A stretch of DNA of 36,269 bases, taken from positions 1 through 36,269 of the forward strand of contig JAFDEI010000060.1 in NCBI GenBank assembly GCA_019310425.1, in the 5' to 3' direction. This DNA is from Deltaproteobacteria bacterium. GTDB lineage: Bacteria; Myxococcota_A; UBA9160; SMWR01. The notes below the pieces were generated by a model, which was not told where the DNA came from, did not search any database, and saw nothing but the letters and a program-made list of their open reading frames with translations. Numbering within the stretch: the stretch's first letter is position 1; the number at the start of each line of letters is the position of its first letter. Position numbers and translations under genes: made by a program. Positions 18,109 through 25,921 of this stretch are shown here, piece by piece.

Positions 18109-18950
18109 TCCTCACGCGGCCGGTCAGGCCCCTTGAACAGCGGGGTGAACAACGGCCGGCCGAACCGCTCGCCTCCGAACGCAGCGATCGTCGCCTGCGT
18201 ATCTTCGCGGATCATGAATGCGGCGAAGAGTTTTGCTCCGGTCGCATTGATCGGCTTCTCGAAGCGTGCTGGGTTCACGCGCAGCACCGAATACACGTTT
18301 CGAAGTTCGGGGTCGGGGTCCGAAAGCGCTCGGATCTCGATGCGCTTCTCGTACGCGAGATAGGTCCCGATGTCGGAAAGGGTGTAGCTGTGGCGTTCGT
18401 CGGCGACCTGAAGCGTCAGACCCATTCCGCTCCCGGTCTGGGAAAACCCCTCCCAGCTCCCGGCGGGAGCGAGCCCTGCGGCACGCAGCAGCGCGCGTTC
18501 GCGCTTGTGCGTTCCCGAATCGTCGCCGCGGCTGACGTACGGTGCCGAGGCTGCGGCGATCCGCCGAAACGCCTCCACGGCGGACTCGGCTGCGCGCACC
18601 CCTGCGGGATCCTTCGGGGGGCCCACGATCACGAAGAAGTTCTCCATGAATGGCTGCCGCTCGACGAGCACACCCGAGCGAACCAAGTCCGCCTCGGCGT
18701 CCGGTGCATGCGTGAGCAGTACGTCGACGTTGCCTTCTGCCCCCATTCGCAGCGCAGCGCCCGTACCCACCGCGATTGGCTTGACCGTGATGCCGCTCTC
18801 CGCTTGGAACGAAGGCAGTAGCGCGTCGAGCAGACCGGTATCCCGAACACTCGTGGTGGTCGCGAGCAGCAGCGTGTCGTCTTCGGCGATTGCGGGGCCG
18901 TTCTGCAACGCCACGAGAAGACAACAAAGAACAATGGAGCATTTATACAT
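18105..18950 (-). CDS. tupA: tungstate ABC transporter substrate-binding protein
   Basis: A 281-residue periplasmic binding protein. A signal peptide covers about residues 1-22 (LCCLLVALQNGPAIA). The TupA-type oxyanion-binding motif TTTSVRDTGLLD is at 31-42, and further conserved segments are VLLTHAPDAE, SRGDDSGTHKRE and the hinge-side SGMGLTLQVADER. The TTTS..DTG motif distinguishes TupA from ModA. It is the first gene of the tupABC unit, which would supply tungsten for tungstoenzymes such as aldehyde or formate oxidoreductases; none is in the window. Two Cys near the signal core do not form a clear lipobox. Confidence 0.93.
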   Translation of the reverse strand: MYKCSIVLCCLLVALQNGPAIAEDDTLLLATTTSVRDTGLLDALLPSFQAESGITVKPIAVGTGAALRMGAEGNVDVLLTHAPDAEADLVRSGVLVERQPFMENFFVIVGPPKDPAGVRAAESAVEAFRRIAAASAPYVSRGDDSGTHKRERALLRAAGLAPAGSWEGFSQTGSGMGLTLQVADERHSYTLSDIGTYLAYEKRIEIRALSDPDPELRNVYSVLRVNPARFEKPINATGAKLFAAFMIREDTQATIAAFGGERFGRPLFTPLFKGPDRPREE

Positions 18951-19254
18951 AACGACGTTTCACTCCCTACTCGAAGTCCAACGTTCGGCCCCCCGGGCGC
19001 CGAACGGCGACGATACGGCAGGTCGGTGCATCGAGTCTACGCTTGCTTTTTGCATGCGCCGTGGTGCATGATGGGGGTGAACAGCGTCTCACCGGCGGGT
19101 GAATACGGGTCGGCGAGGCCAGTGAAGCAGTCGGGTCGCATCTACTCCGCTCCCCACCTTCTCGTCGCCCTCCTGATGCCTCCCGCCAGAGCACACGCCT
19201 CCGTCCGGCACCGATCACCAACCGTGTGTGGCAGCCCAACACGGGAGGTCCGCG
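18951..19254. other. divergent intergenic region, tupA / YbaK-like
   Basis: About 304 nt between divergent genes. It must hold both promoters; I find no box pair I trust. A direct repeat TGCATG occurs twice about 14 nt apart near 19051-19070, which could be an operator but is too short to claim. Open frames in this stretch look like noise. Confidence 0.4.
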
Positions 19255-19686
19255 ATGTCCATCGCAAATACCGTCAAGTGGTATCTCGACTCCGAGCAGC
19301 TGAGCTACGAGATCCTGCAACACCCCCATACGAGTTCGAGTGCCGAAACCGCAGGCGCCGCTTACATCTGGGAGGACCAGCTCGCCAAGTCGGTCCTGCT
19401 CGAGGACCGCGTCGACCTGAAGAGGCTGCGCGAGAGTATGCATCGCCCGCTCGAGCTTGCGACCGAAGCGGAGCTCGGTGAAATCTTCGCCGACTGTGAA
19501 ATCGGCGCGGTTCCCCCGCTCGGCCAGGCCTACGGCATCCCGATGATCTACGACGATTGCCTCACGAAACTCGCGAATGTCTACTTCGAGGCCGGCGACC
19601 ACGAGGATCTCGTCTACATGGGTGGTGCGGAATTCATGCAGCTGCTCGGCAAGGCGTCGCACGCGAAGTTCTCCACGCCGATCTGA
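19255..19686 (+). CDS. YbaK/ProX-type aminoacyl-tRNA deacylase-like, core strand missing
   Basis: A 143-residue protein of the YbaK/EbsC/ProX editing-domain family, which hydrolyses misacylated tRNA in trans. Conserved parts are the N-terminal MSIANTVKWYL, HPHTSSSAETA (residues 23-33), LAKSVLLED (43-51), DCEIGAVPPLGQAYGIP and YFEAGDHEDLV. Relatives carry a strand of about 14-16 residues (typically GYxMAVxPATH) between LED and RVDLKRL. Here Asp51 is followed directly by Arg52 at nt 19407/19408, so about 45 nt appear lost in frame. That strand is part of the fold core, so activity is doubtful. The start ATG has GGGAGG 8-9 nt upstream. Confidence 0.8.
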   Translation: MSIANTVKWYLDSEQLSYEILQHPHTSSSAETAGAAYIWEDQLAKSVLLEDRVDLKRLRESMHRPLELATEAELGEIFADCEIGAVPPLGQAYGIPMIYDDCLTKLANVYFEAGDHEDLVYMGGAEFMQLLGKASHAKFSTPI

Positions 19687-19776
19687 TCCGGGAGCCACGC
19701 GGCTGCAGGACTCGAAGCACCGGATCCGGCCCGGCCGATTCCGCGCAGGGCCGGTGGTGCGTTACCTTGCCTCTCG

Positions 19777-20622
19777 ATGGCGAACACGACCAAGGTATTG
19801 CTCGATGGTCTGGCCTATCCCGAAGGCCCGCGTTGGCACGAGGGGAAATTGTGGTTCTCCGACATGCACTCAGGCGCGGTCCTCAGCGTCGATGCCTCGG
19901 GGAAGTCGGAAGTGGTGGTCGAAGTCCCGAACGCCCCGTCGGGCCTCGGCTGGCTTCCCGACGGTCGATTGCTCGTGGTATCGATGACCGATCGCCGGCT
20001 GCTGCGCCTCGACCCCAACGGACTCACCGAAGCCGCCGACCTCAGCGAACTCGCGTCGTACCACTGCAACGACATGGTGGTCGATGAGCGGGGTCGCGCA
20101 TACGTGGGAAACTTCGGCTTCGACCTCCACGACCACGCAAAGCCGACGAATGCAGAGATCGTGCTCGTCACGCCCGACGGTATGGCCCGTCTCGTCGCCG
20201 ATGGAATGCAGTTCCCGAACGGCAGTGTCATCACGCCCGACGGCGCGACCTTGATCGTCGGAGAAACCTTCGGAACGCGCCTCACCGCCTTCGACATCGA
20301 GGCCGACGGTTCACTGTCCGGTCGCCGTACCTGGGCGCAGCTCGAAGGGATCATGCCCGACGGGATCTGCCTCGATGCGGAGGGCGCGATCTGGGTCGCC
20401 TCGCCCGTCAGCCACGCGATCTTCCGCGTCGCCGAAGGCGGAGAAATTCTCCAACAGATCCCACTCGAGACCCAGTCGTTCGCCTGCATGCTCGGCGGGC
20501 CAAACGGTCGAACACTTCACATCTGCACCGCCGAGAGCCCGGACCCCGAAACGTGCGTCGCGAATAGAACCGGACGCATCGAGATCGTCGAAGTCGACGT
20601 CCCTCACGCCGGACTTCCCTGA
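19777..20622 (+). CDS. SMP-30/gluconolactonase family protein
   Basis: A six-bladed beta-propeller lactonase of 281 residues. Metal-site residues typical of the family are visible: Glu16 in YPEGPRW, Asn98 in HCNDMVVD, Asn148 in MQFPNGS and Asp200 in MPDGICLD. Repeated strand motifs ([33 protein letters not shown]) run through the chain. The family hydrolyses sugar lactones or related esters with a divalent metal. There is no signal peptide, so it is cytoplasmic. It stands 90 nt after the YbaK-like gene and 22 nt before gluQ. Confidence 0.9.
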   Translation: MANTTKVLLDGLAYPEGPRWHEGKLWFSDMHSGAVLSVDASGKSEVVVEVPNAPSGLGWLPDGRLLVVSMTDRRLLRLDPNGLTEAADLSELASYHCNDMVVDERGRAYVGNFGFDLHDHAKPTNAEIVLVTPDGMARLVADGMQFPNGSVITPDGATLIVGETFGTRLTAFDIEADGSLSGRRTWAQLEGIMPDGICLDAEGAIWVASPVSHAIFRVAEGGEILQQIPLETQSFACMLGGPNGRTLHICTAESPDPETCVANRTGRIEIVEVDVPHAGLP

Positions 20623-20644
20623 ACCGGCAGCCGAAATCCGACCG

Positions 20645-21598
20645 GTGGACCGCTCTCGCTTCGCGCCAACGACATCGGGACCCGCCCACCCGGGCACGCT
20701 CGTCGCAGCCCTGCTGTGCTGGCTCGACGCGCGCAGTCGCGGTGCGTCCATCGGGCTCCGACTCGAGGACATCGACCCCACGCGTTGTACCTCTCTCCGC
20801 GCCCACGAGCTTCGCGATGCGCTCGCATGGTTCGGCCTCGATTGGGACGATGAATCGCGCCAGAGCGATCATCTGCCCGCGCACGAACGCGCCCTCGACC
20901 GGCTCGCAGCACAGCACGAGCTCTACCCGTGCGATTGCAGCCGCAGCGAGGTCAAGCGCGTCGGACTGCGCGCAGCCGACGGCGGCTACCGCTACCCGGG
21001 AAGCTGTCGCGCGCAACCGCTTCCGGCGGCGGGCTGGCGAAGTTGTGACAGCGCCCTGCGCTTCCGACTCGAACCCGGTTGGATCGCACCACCCGACGAG
21101 AGCGGACTCGACCTCGCCCAGGACCCCGCGGCCGCGATGGGGGACCCCGTGTTGCGGCGACGCGACGGAGCCGTGGCGTACCAGCTCGCGGTGGTGGTCG
21201 ACGACGCGGAACAGGCCGTGACACGCATCGTGCGTGGCCGCGATCTCGCACCATCCACCGCCATCCAGGTCATGCTGCAACGCTCACTCGGGCTCGCGAC
21301 GCCGGCATACCGCCACCACCTGCTGCTGCTCGAAGAGCAGGGGGGCAAGTTCGCAAAGCTGCACGGTGCGGTGGGCTGGCGAGAGCTGCGCGAGCACTAT
21401 TCGCCGGAACGGTTGTGCGGCTTCCTCGCTCGAGTCGTAGGACTGACCGAGTCAACCGACGAGACGTCCCCGAGAGAACTGGTCGCGGACTTCGACTGGG
21501 CGCGGATCAGCCGCGACGACGCGCTGATCCGCTGGCGAGACGGAGAACTCTCGTGCCTGGGATACAGGCCCGCCGAGACAGAACCGGGCGTATCATGA
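20645..21598 (+). CDS. gluQ: glutamyl-Q tRNA(Asp) synthetase
   Basis: A 317-residue class I synthetase paralogue that charges the queuosine of tRNA(Asp) with glutamate. It begins [31 protein letters not shown], with HPGT as the HIGH-type motif, then [10 protein letters not shown]. The GluQ zinc site shows as CxC in YPCDCSRSE plus YRYPGSC. The KMSKS-type loop reads [10 protein letters not shown], keeping both lysines but replacing the usual Ser with Ala. It lacks the anticodon-binding domain, so it is GluQ rather than GltX. The start is GTG at 20645; there is no ATG nearby. The stop overlaps the convergent HAD gene by 6 nt. Confidence 0.92.
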   Translation: MDRSRFAPTTSGPAHPGTLVAALLCWLDARSRGASIGLRLEDIDPTRCTSLRAHELRDALAWFGLDWDDESRQSDHLPAHERALDRLAAQHELYPCDCSRSEVKRVGLRAADGGYRYPGSCRAQPLPAAGWRSCDSALRFRLEPGWIAPPDESGLDLAQDPAAAMGDPVLRRRDGAVAYQLAVVVDDAEQAVTRIVRGRDLAPSTAIQVMLQRSLGLATPAYRHHLLLLEEQGGKFAKLHGAVGWRELREHYSPERLCGFLARVVGLTESTDETSPRELVADFDWARISRDDALIRWRDGELSCLGYRPAETEPGVS

Positions 21599-22348
21599 GC
21601 CGCTCGCGTCCAATAGCTGGATCAGCTCCGCGAGATCGGCAATCACGAAATCGGGTGACGGCCCGTCGAATTCCTGAAGGCGCCGTTCGGCCTCGGGAAC
21701 TCGCCGGGTGATCCAAACGGAGGCAATCCCCGCAGCCGCCGCGCCCTGGACATCGGCGTGAAGATTGTCACCGACGTGCAGCGCCTCATCGGCCCCGACA
21801 CCGAGACGTTCCAGGCTGACTTCGAAGATCTCGCTGCGTGGCTTGCGGAAACCGATCTCATCCGAGATCGCTATGGCGTCGAAATGGCAACTCAAGGCGG
21901 ACTCTTCGAGGATCGACATCGCGGTCGCGGAATGGCTGAAGTTCGAACACAGTCCCAAGCGGAATCGGCCGTGGAGTTCAGCGAGCAGATCAGCGTGCTG
22001 CGGAAGCACCACCGTGTGGTCGCGGATCGCCCCCATGTGGATTTCGGTGAGGCGATGCGGGAGCTTCGCGTCATCGATGCCGAGTCGCTCGACGACCGCC
22101 GCGAAGCGTTCTTCGGTCGGAACCTCGATGTCGCGCGCGTAGCGCGGATGAAGGATCTCGTGGTCGACGGCGAACAGCACGTCGATGAAGTGATCGAAAT
22201 CGACCGCTTTGTACTCTGCGATTGCGGCGTGCAGCGGCCGTGCAGTCGGCATGATGGGCCGTCCCGCATGGAGTTCGCGCGGGAGGCGGTCGTAATGCAG
22301 ATCTACCAGCGTATCGAAGAGGTCGAACAGCACGGCTCGAATCGGCAT
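21593..22348 (-). CDS. HAD-superfamily hydrolase
   Basis: A 251-residue protein with the HAD motifs in order. Nucleophile Asp9 is in [11 protein letters not shown] (the +2 position is Phe, with Asp at +3). Motif II Ser/Thr is in [10 protein letters not shown], motif III Lys in [12 protein letters not shown], and motif IV is [14 protein letters not shown] helical cap lies between residues 15 and 110. The absence of Asp at +2 is seen in haloacid dehalogenase-type members as well as many uncharacterised ones, so phosphatase versus other activity is open. It is convergent with gluQ, with a 6-nt overlap. Confidence 0.88.
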   Translation of the reverse strand: MPIRAVLFDLFDTLVDLHYDRLPRELHAGRPIMPTARPLHAAIAEYKAVDFDHFIDVLFAVDHEILHPRYARDIEVPTEERFAAVVERLGIDDAKLPHRLTEIHMGAIRDHTVVLPQHADLLAELHGRFRLGLCSNFSHSATAMSILEESALSCHFDAIAISDEIGFRKPRSEIFEVSLERLGVGADEALHVGDNLHADVQGAAAAGIASVWITRRVPEAERRLQEFDGPSPDFVIADLAELIQLLDASGS

Positions 22349-22450
22349 GAGCGCACTTTGCCCCAGCTTCCGCCCCGGGTGCAAGCGCACCGCCTCTGAA
22401 GCAAACTCCCTGCGATCGCGGCGCCGCGAACGAGGACGAGGACGAGATCT

Positions 22451-22759
22451 ATGGATTCGCCGCAACGACGCACTCGACGGCAAGCAGTCGGAGACCATCT
22501 CGCCGAGCGAGAATGGTCGTTCGAAGAACTTCGTGCGATGTTCGCGATCCCGGTCCACCTGCTCGAAGACGACCTGCGACATCTCGAACGCAGCCTGCGG
22601 CGAAGCAACGCACGGCTCGAAGTCACTCCACCACGCTGCCGAGACTGCGATTTTCAATTCCGCAGACGCGCGCCGAACCGCTTCCACAAACCTGGGCGCT
22701 GCCCGCGCTGCCGCGGCGAGCACATCGTCGATACGCGGCTCGAAGTCGTCAGCGCATGA
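22451..22759 (+). CDS. HTH plus zinc-ribbon transcriptional regulator-like protein
   Basis: A 102-residue protein. An N-terminal winged-helix-like segment at about residues 10-55 (WSFEELRAMFAIPVHLLEDDLRHLERSL) is followed by a zinc ribbon with Cys63-x2-Cys66 and Cys84-x2-Cys87. This layout matches COG3357-type predicted regulators (HTH fused to a Zn ribbon). No target is known. The stop overlaps the next gene's ATG (ATGA at 22756-22759), so the pair is coupled. Confidence 0.85.
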   Translation: MDSPQRRTRRQAVGDHLAEREWSFEELRAMFAIPVHLLEDDLRHLERSLRRSNARLEVTPPRCRDCDFQFRRRAPNRFHKPGRCPRCRGEHIVDTRLEVVSA

Positions 22760-23190
22760 GCGGAGAACCGACACCGCACCGCGCAGTCTTCGCGCGATAC
22801 CTGCTGATGCAGATCCCAAGTGGATTCGCCGTCGCGCTGGGGCTGTGGGCCTTCGTTCACTGGGGGCCACTCACTCCCGCAATCGCATCGCTTCTGTTCG
22901 GCGTATGGGTGGCGGTCGAGATCGCGCTGTTCCCAGTACTCCGGATCGGCTACGAGACCGGCGGGCAGCGGGCGGGCGTCGAGGCGATGATCGGCGCAGT
23001 CGGCAGGGTCAGCCGAGACCTCGACCCGGAGGGTTTCGTACAACTCGGGCACGAGCGTTGGCGAGCACTCGCCGCGACCGGACCGCTACCGATCACGGCC
23101 GGTACGCGTGTGCGCATCCGCGAGGTTCGGCATCTGACACTCGTCGTCGAGCCCGCCGACGAAGCAATCAGCGATCCTCCGGGCGGCTGA
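22756..23190 (+). CDS. membrane protein with NfeD-type C-terminal OB domain
   Basis: A 144-residue protein with two membrane segments at about residues 15-60 (GFAVALGLWAFVHWG and IASLLFGVWVAVEIALFPVL) and a cytosolic OB-fold like NfeD C-terminal domains. The latter is seen as GAVGRVSRDLDPEGFVQLGHERWRAL and GTRVRIREVRHLTLVVEP. It has no serine-protease part, so it is a short NfeD1b-like form. Such proteins usually accompany SPFH/stomatin proteins, but none is adjacent. It is coupled to the Zn-ribbon regulator gene, and its 3' end overlaps the convergent AhpD-like gene by 23 nt. Confidence 0.83.
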   Translation: MSGEPTPHRAVFARYLLMQIPSGFAVALGLWAFVHWGPLTPAIASLLFGVWVAVEIALFPVLRIGYETGGQRAGVEAMIGAVGRVSRDLDPEGFVQLGHERWRALAATGPLPITAGTRVRIREVRHLTLVVEPADEAISDPPGG

Positions 23191-23815
23191 TCGAGGCCAT
23201 CACGTCGAGGCTCTGGTCTCCCGCTGGAGCTTCGATCTCACGGATGCGCTCGGAGACATCGTCGTATTCCAGACGCAGCGCTCGGCAGATGGTCGCGTGC
23301 AGATCGTAGGTGCAGGTGATGTAGGTGAGTTCGAGGATCGCTTCGTCGGACAGAAACGACCGTAGACGTTCGAACGTCGCGTCGGACACGCGGCCACCGG
23401 CGAGTACCAGATCGTCTGTGTAGGCGAGCACCGCGCGCTCTTCGGCGCTGAACGCATCCGAGCTGCTCCAGGCGGGGATCGACTCGATCTTCTCCTCGGA
23501 CAGCCCCACCGATCGGCAAGACTTGCAGTGCTGCGAATACACGAACTGACTGCCCCGCGCGTAGCCGGCGCGTGTCTGGCCCAGCTCGCGCAGCCTCGGG
23601 TCGAGCTTGCGCTTGTCGCTGCGATACAGACCGAAGCCGGCAACCGCGTGTCGGAACACATCCGGCACCAGGGCAAACACGGTCCACCAGTTTCCGGGTG
23701 TTCCGGTCGCTGTGCCCGGCTCCGCCACCGGATCGCGATCACCGAACAGCAGATCGTACATCGTCGCGATTTCAGAAGTCGCCTCCGAACGTGAAACTTG
23801 TTTCAAACGCGGCAT
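23168..23815 (-). CDS. carboxymuconolactone decarboxylase / AhpD-like protein
   Basis: A 215-residue all-helical protein of the AhpD/CMD superfamily. The redox motif is Cys97-x2-Cys100 in SQHCKSCRSVG. The glutamate and trailing histidine that complete the AhpD proton relay (E..CxxC..H) are not in their usual places: Gln95 precedes the motif and Gly104 sits where His is expected. A peroxidase-partner role is therefore uncertain. The start ATG has GAGGAGG 5 nt upstream. Confidence 0.85.
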   Translation of the reverse strand: MPRLKQVSRSEATSEIATMYDLLFGDRDPVAEPGTATGTPGNWWTVFALVPDVFRHAVAGFGLYRSDKRKLDPRLRELGQTRAGYARGSQFVYSQHCKSCRSVGLSEEKIESIPAWSSSDAFSAEERAVLAYTDDLVLAGGRVSDATFERLRSFLSDEAILELTYITCTYDLHATICRALRLEYDDVSERIREIEAPAGDQSLDVMASISRPEDR

Positions 23816-23892
23816 GCCGGCCTCCTCGGGGTCTCACCCCAGGGTCGCAAATTCGCGTCATGATACACTCCGCCCATATCGCCGGAGGATCC

Positions 23893-24270
23893 ATGACCGC
23901 TTTCCTGAAGCCCCACTCGGAACACATCTACGCACTGTTGCGCATCGTCGCCGGATTCATGCTCATGTGCCACGGGATCCAGAAGGTCTTCGGGCTATTC
24001 GGCGGCAGCCAGGCCCCGCCCGCGATCACGTGGAGCGCCGGGCCCATCGAACTCGTCGGCGGCGCGTTGGTGATGGTGGGATTCCAAGCCGGCTGGGCGG
24101 CTTTCCTGTGCAGCGGGATGATGGCCGTCGCCTACTTCTTTGCCCACCAGTCGAAGGGGCTGCTGCCGATCGCGAATCACGGCGAACTCGCGGCGCTCTA
24201 CAGCTTCGTCTTCCTCTTCATCGCCGTTCGCGGTTCCGGCGAATGGAGCGTCGACGCCGCACGCAGCTAG
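23893..24270 (+). CDS. DoxX-family membrane protein
   Basis: A 125-residue inner-membrane protein with four hydrophobic helices and the DoxX-type segments LLRIVAGFMLMCHGIQKVFGLFGG, GPIELVGGALVMVGF and MMAVAYFFAHQ. Family members are linked to terminal oxidases or to redox stress, but most have no assigned reaction. The ATG has GGAGG upstream. It is divergent from the AhpD-like gene, 77 nt apart. The downstream gene is convergent, and two hairpins lie between (24277-24336). Confidence 0.88.
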   Translation: MTAFLKPHSEHIYALLRIVAGFMLMCHGIQKVFGLFGGSQAPPAITWSAGPIELVGGALVMVGFQAGWAAFLCSGMMAVAYFFAHQSKGLLPIANHGELAALYSFVFLFIAVRGSGEWSVDAARS

Positions 24271-24276
24271 GCGAAG

Positions 24277-24299
24277 GATCCGCGAGAGCGGATCAAGAG
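24277..24299 (-). repeat. hairpin repeat CTCTT-GATCCG..CGGATC, copy 1
   Basis: On the minus strand CTCTT is followed by GATCCGC-TCTC-GCGGATC, a perfect 7-bp stem with a 4-nt loop (24277-24294). The same CTCTTGATCCG..CGGATC arrangement occurs at 35706-35726, also minus and also just after a gene. It lies directly behind repeat copy B, so the two hairpins form a tandem 3' end for the 24391-25467 gene. On the plus strand it also follows doxX closely and could serve both genes. Confidence 0.55.
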
Positions 24300-24300
24300 C

Positions 24301-24336
24301 CGGGCGGAAGCTTTGGCCGCTAAGCGGCCAGCGCGC
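24301..24336 (-). repeat. 36-nt 3'-end hairpin repeat, copy B
   Basis: Read on the minus strand: GCGCGCTGGC, 7 nt, CGGCC, AA, AGCTT, CCGCCCG. It matches copy A at 28 of 36 positions. It forms the same perfect stem TGGCCGC/GCGGCCA (24314-24330) with a different 3-nt loop, so the stem is kept while the loop varies. It lies 54 nt downstream of the 24391-25467 gene in the same orientation. Confidence 0.7.
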
Positions 24337-24390
24337 AGCAGCCCGCATGATTCATGAAGCTCGTCGCGAGGGCGACAGAGTCGCCGTCGA

Positions 24391-25467
24391 TCAGGCGCCC
24401 GGGGAGGGGCGCTGGTGGATCAGCAGGCGCGGGGTCTCGTCGAACAGGACCTTGATCTTGCCCGCACCCGAAGAGCGCTGCACCACGCCGAAGCCCAGGG
24501 TCGGGTGGTCGATGCTGTCACCCGACTCGTAGCTGTCGGTGATCTTGTAGGCGCGTACGGGTCGACTCGTGTCGGCTTCGACGATCTCGTCGATCGGGTC
24601 GCCCTTCGACTTCGACTTCGACTTGCCTTTGGGACGGACCTTGCCGGCGCCCAGGCCCCAGGCGCGGTCGAGAATCGGCGTGCCGTCCAAGACGGGCTTG
24701 TCTTCTTCGTATTCCCAACCCGGATCGCCCTGGAGCTTCAGGCCGAGGTAACGGACCTCGATTCCGAGGTTCTCGTCGATCTCCTGCCCCAGACGCTCCA
24801 TCTGGTTGATCCAGGCGGCACCCTTCTGCGCCTCGCGCTTGCGACAGAGTTCCCAGTAGCGCGTGCTGCCGAGGATGATCAGGATCGGCGGCTCTTCCGA
24901 AAGCTTGCGCCCGCAGCTCTCCTCGATCTCGTCGAGGATCTCATTCCGGTTGGCCTGCACGATCGCCGTGTAGGCGAGCCCTTCGAGTAGTGCACGCAAC
25001 GGTGTGTCGCCCGTCGAGCCTCGTGTCGCAGTCGGCGGAACGAACTTCAGCATCACGATCGCAAGCCGATTCTCGGGAATGGATCCAATCAGGTCGACCT
25101 TGCCGATGCGCGTGTCGGGGTCCGACTGGCGAGCCTTGAGCGGCATCTGGTAGACGAGTGAATCGAAGGTATCACCGGCCGGAGCAGCGGGCAGATCGAG
25201 GCCTTCCCCGGCGGTGCGGCAGCGATTGACGAGTGCGATCGCGAGATGCTCGTGCGGCTTGCCCGACTTGCCACCGCGCGGCGCGACACCCTTCTGAGAC
25301 ACGAGGAACTTCTTGTCCGCGTCGTAACGTTTCGGCGCGTTGGCAACTTCCTGCTGGTACATCTCGGCGAGCCCCTCGCCGGTCAGTTGCTCTGCGGCCG
25401 CGCGAAATCCCTTCGACTGCCGGACTTCGCGTTCGTTCGCTAGCTCGATCAACGGATGCTGACTCAC
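24391..25467 (-). CDS. unrecognised protein: nuclease-like core plus Tudor/SH3-like tail
   Basis: A 358-residue cytoplasmic protein. The start GTG at 25467 has GGAGGGG 6 nt upstream. Residues 70-240 alternate strands and helices in a way that recalls PD-(D/E)XK folds: Glu73 in a first helix (PHEHLAIALVNRC), Asp125 (GKVDLIG), Lys141 in the next strand (LAIVMLKF) and Glu162. The canonical E-x-K is MLK here, so catalysis is doubtful. A Lys/Ser linker (GKSKSKSKGD, 281-290) leads to a C-terminal module, SGDSIDHPTLGFGVVQRSSGAGKIKVLFDE (315-344). That module resembles Tudor/SH3-like barrels of UvrD/PcrA C-termini and CarD-type proteins. I do not know its function; a nucleic-acid or RNA polymerase-associated role is an inference. 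Confidence 0.8.
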   Translation of the reverse strand: MSQHPLIELANEREVRQSKGFRAAAEQLTGEGLAEMYQQEVANAPKRYDADKKFLVSQKGVAPRGGKSGKPHEHLAIALVNRCRTAGEGLDLPAAPAGDTFDSLVYQMPLKARQSDPDTRIGKVDLIGSIPENRLAIVMLKFVPPTATRGSTGDTPLRALLEGLAYTAIVQANRNEILDEIEESCGRKLSEEPPILIILGSTRYWELCRKREAQKGAAWINQMERLGQEIDENLGIEVRYLGLKLQGDPGWEYEEDKPVLDGTPILDRAWGLGAGKVRPKGKSKSKSKGDPIDEIVEADTSRPVRAYKITDSYESGDSIDHPTLGFGVVQRSSGAGKIKVLFDETPRLLIHQRPSPGA

Positions 25468-25921
25468 AGGGGTCCCCTCCAGGCGAAAGCAGAGATTAGC
25501 CCAGTTGGGCCCGGGAAGACGAGGACTGCACCGTTGTTTCCCGCGAGTCGAACGCCATTCCGATGCGGGTTTCCGCCTCTAGCGGGCCGTGCCGTGCCAT
25601 ATTTCGCCTCGATTCGCAGCGTTGCCGCCGGCCCGACCCGGATCCGACACCATATCCCAAGAGCCGCCCCAGAAACGATTCGGCGCATTCTTCGGCTCCG
25701 GAGGCGAATCTGTCGGACCATCAGGAGCATCGCGCGCTGAAAACCCTTTCCGCAGCACCCGCACGGTGAGAATCGGATGTCACTCAATCCCCGTGCGTCT
25801 GCGACGACGGCGTGCACCTCGGGGGACCGTGATCGGACCCAAGCTGCGTGGATCGGACATGCCACGGTCGCAATCTTCAATTGTGGTGTCACGACCCAAT
25901 CCCCATCTGAGCAAGCGCACA
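25468..25921. other. 454-nt intergenic region without a convincing gene
   Basis: This stretch lies between the DUF1295 gene and the unrecognised gene at 24391-25467, both on the minus strand. Open frames on both strands are present, but they have the Arg/Pro/Gly-rich look of out-of-frame high-GC DNA. I see no tRNA, strong hairpin or repeat copy. It must contain the promoter of the 24391-25467 gene. Confidence 0.4.

Noticed and set aside
22361-22380. Possible fourth copy of the 36-nt repeat (AGCTTCCGC match)
   Set aside because: Only the 9-nt tail matches; the stem and GCGCGYTGGC part are absent.
25579-25764. 61-codon minus-strand frame with a Trp/Asn-rich stretch
   Set aside because: No ribosome-binding site, no recognisable domain and short; insufficient evidence.
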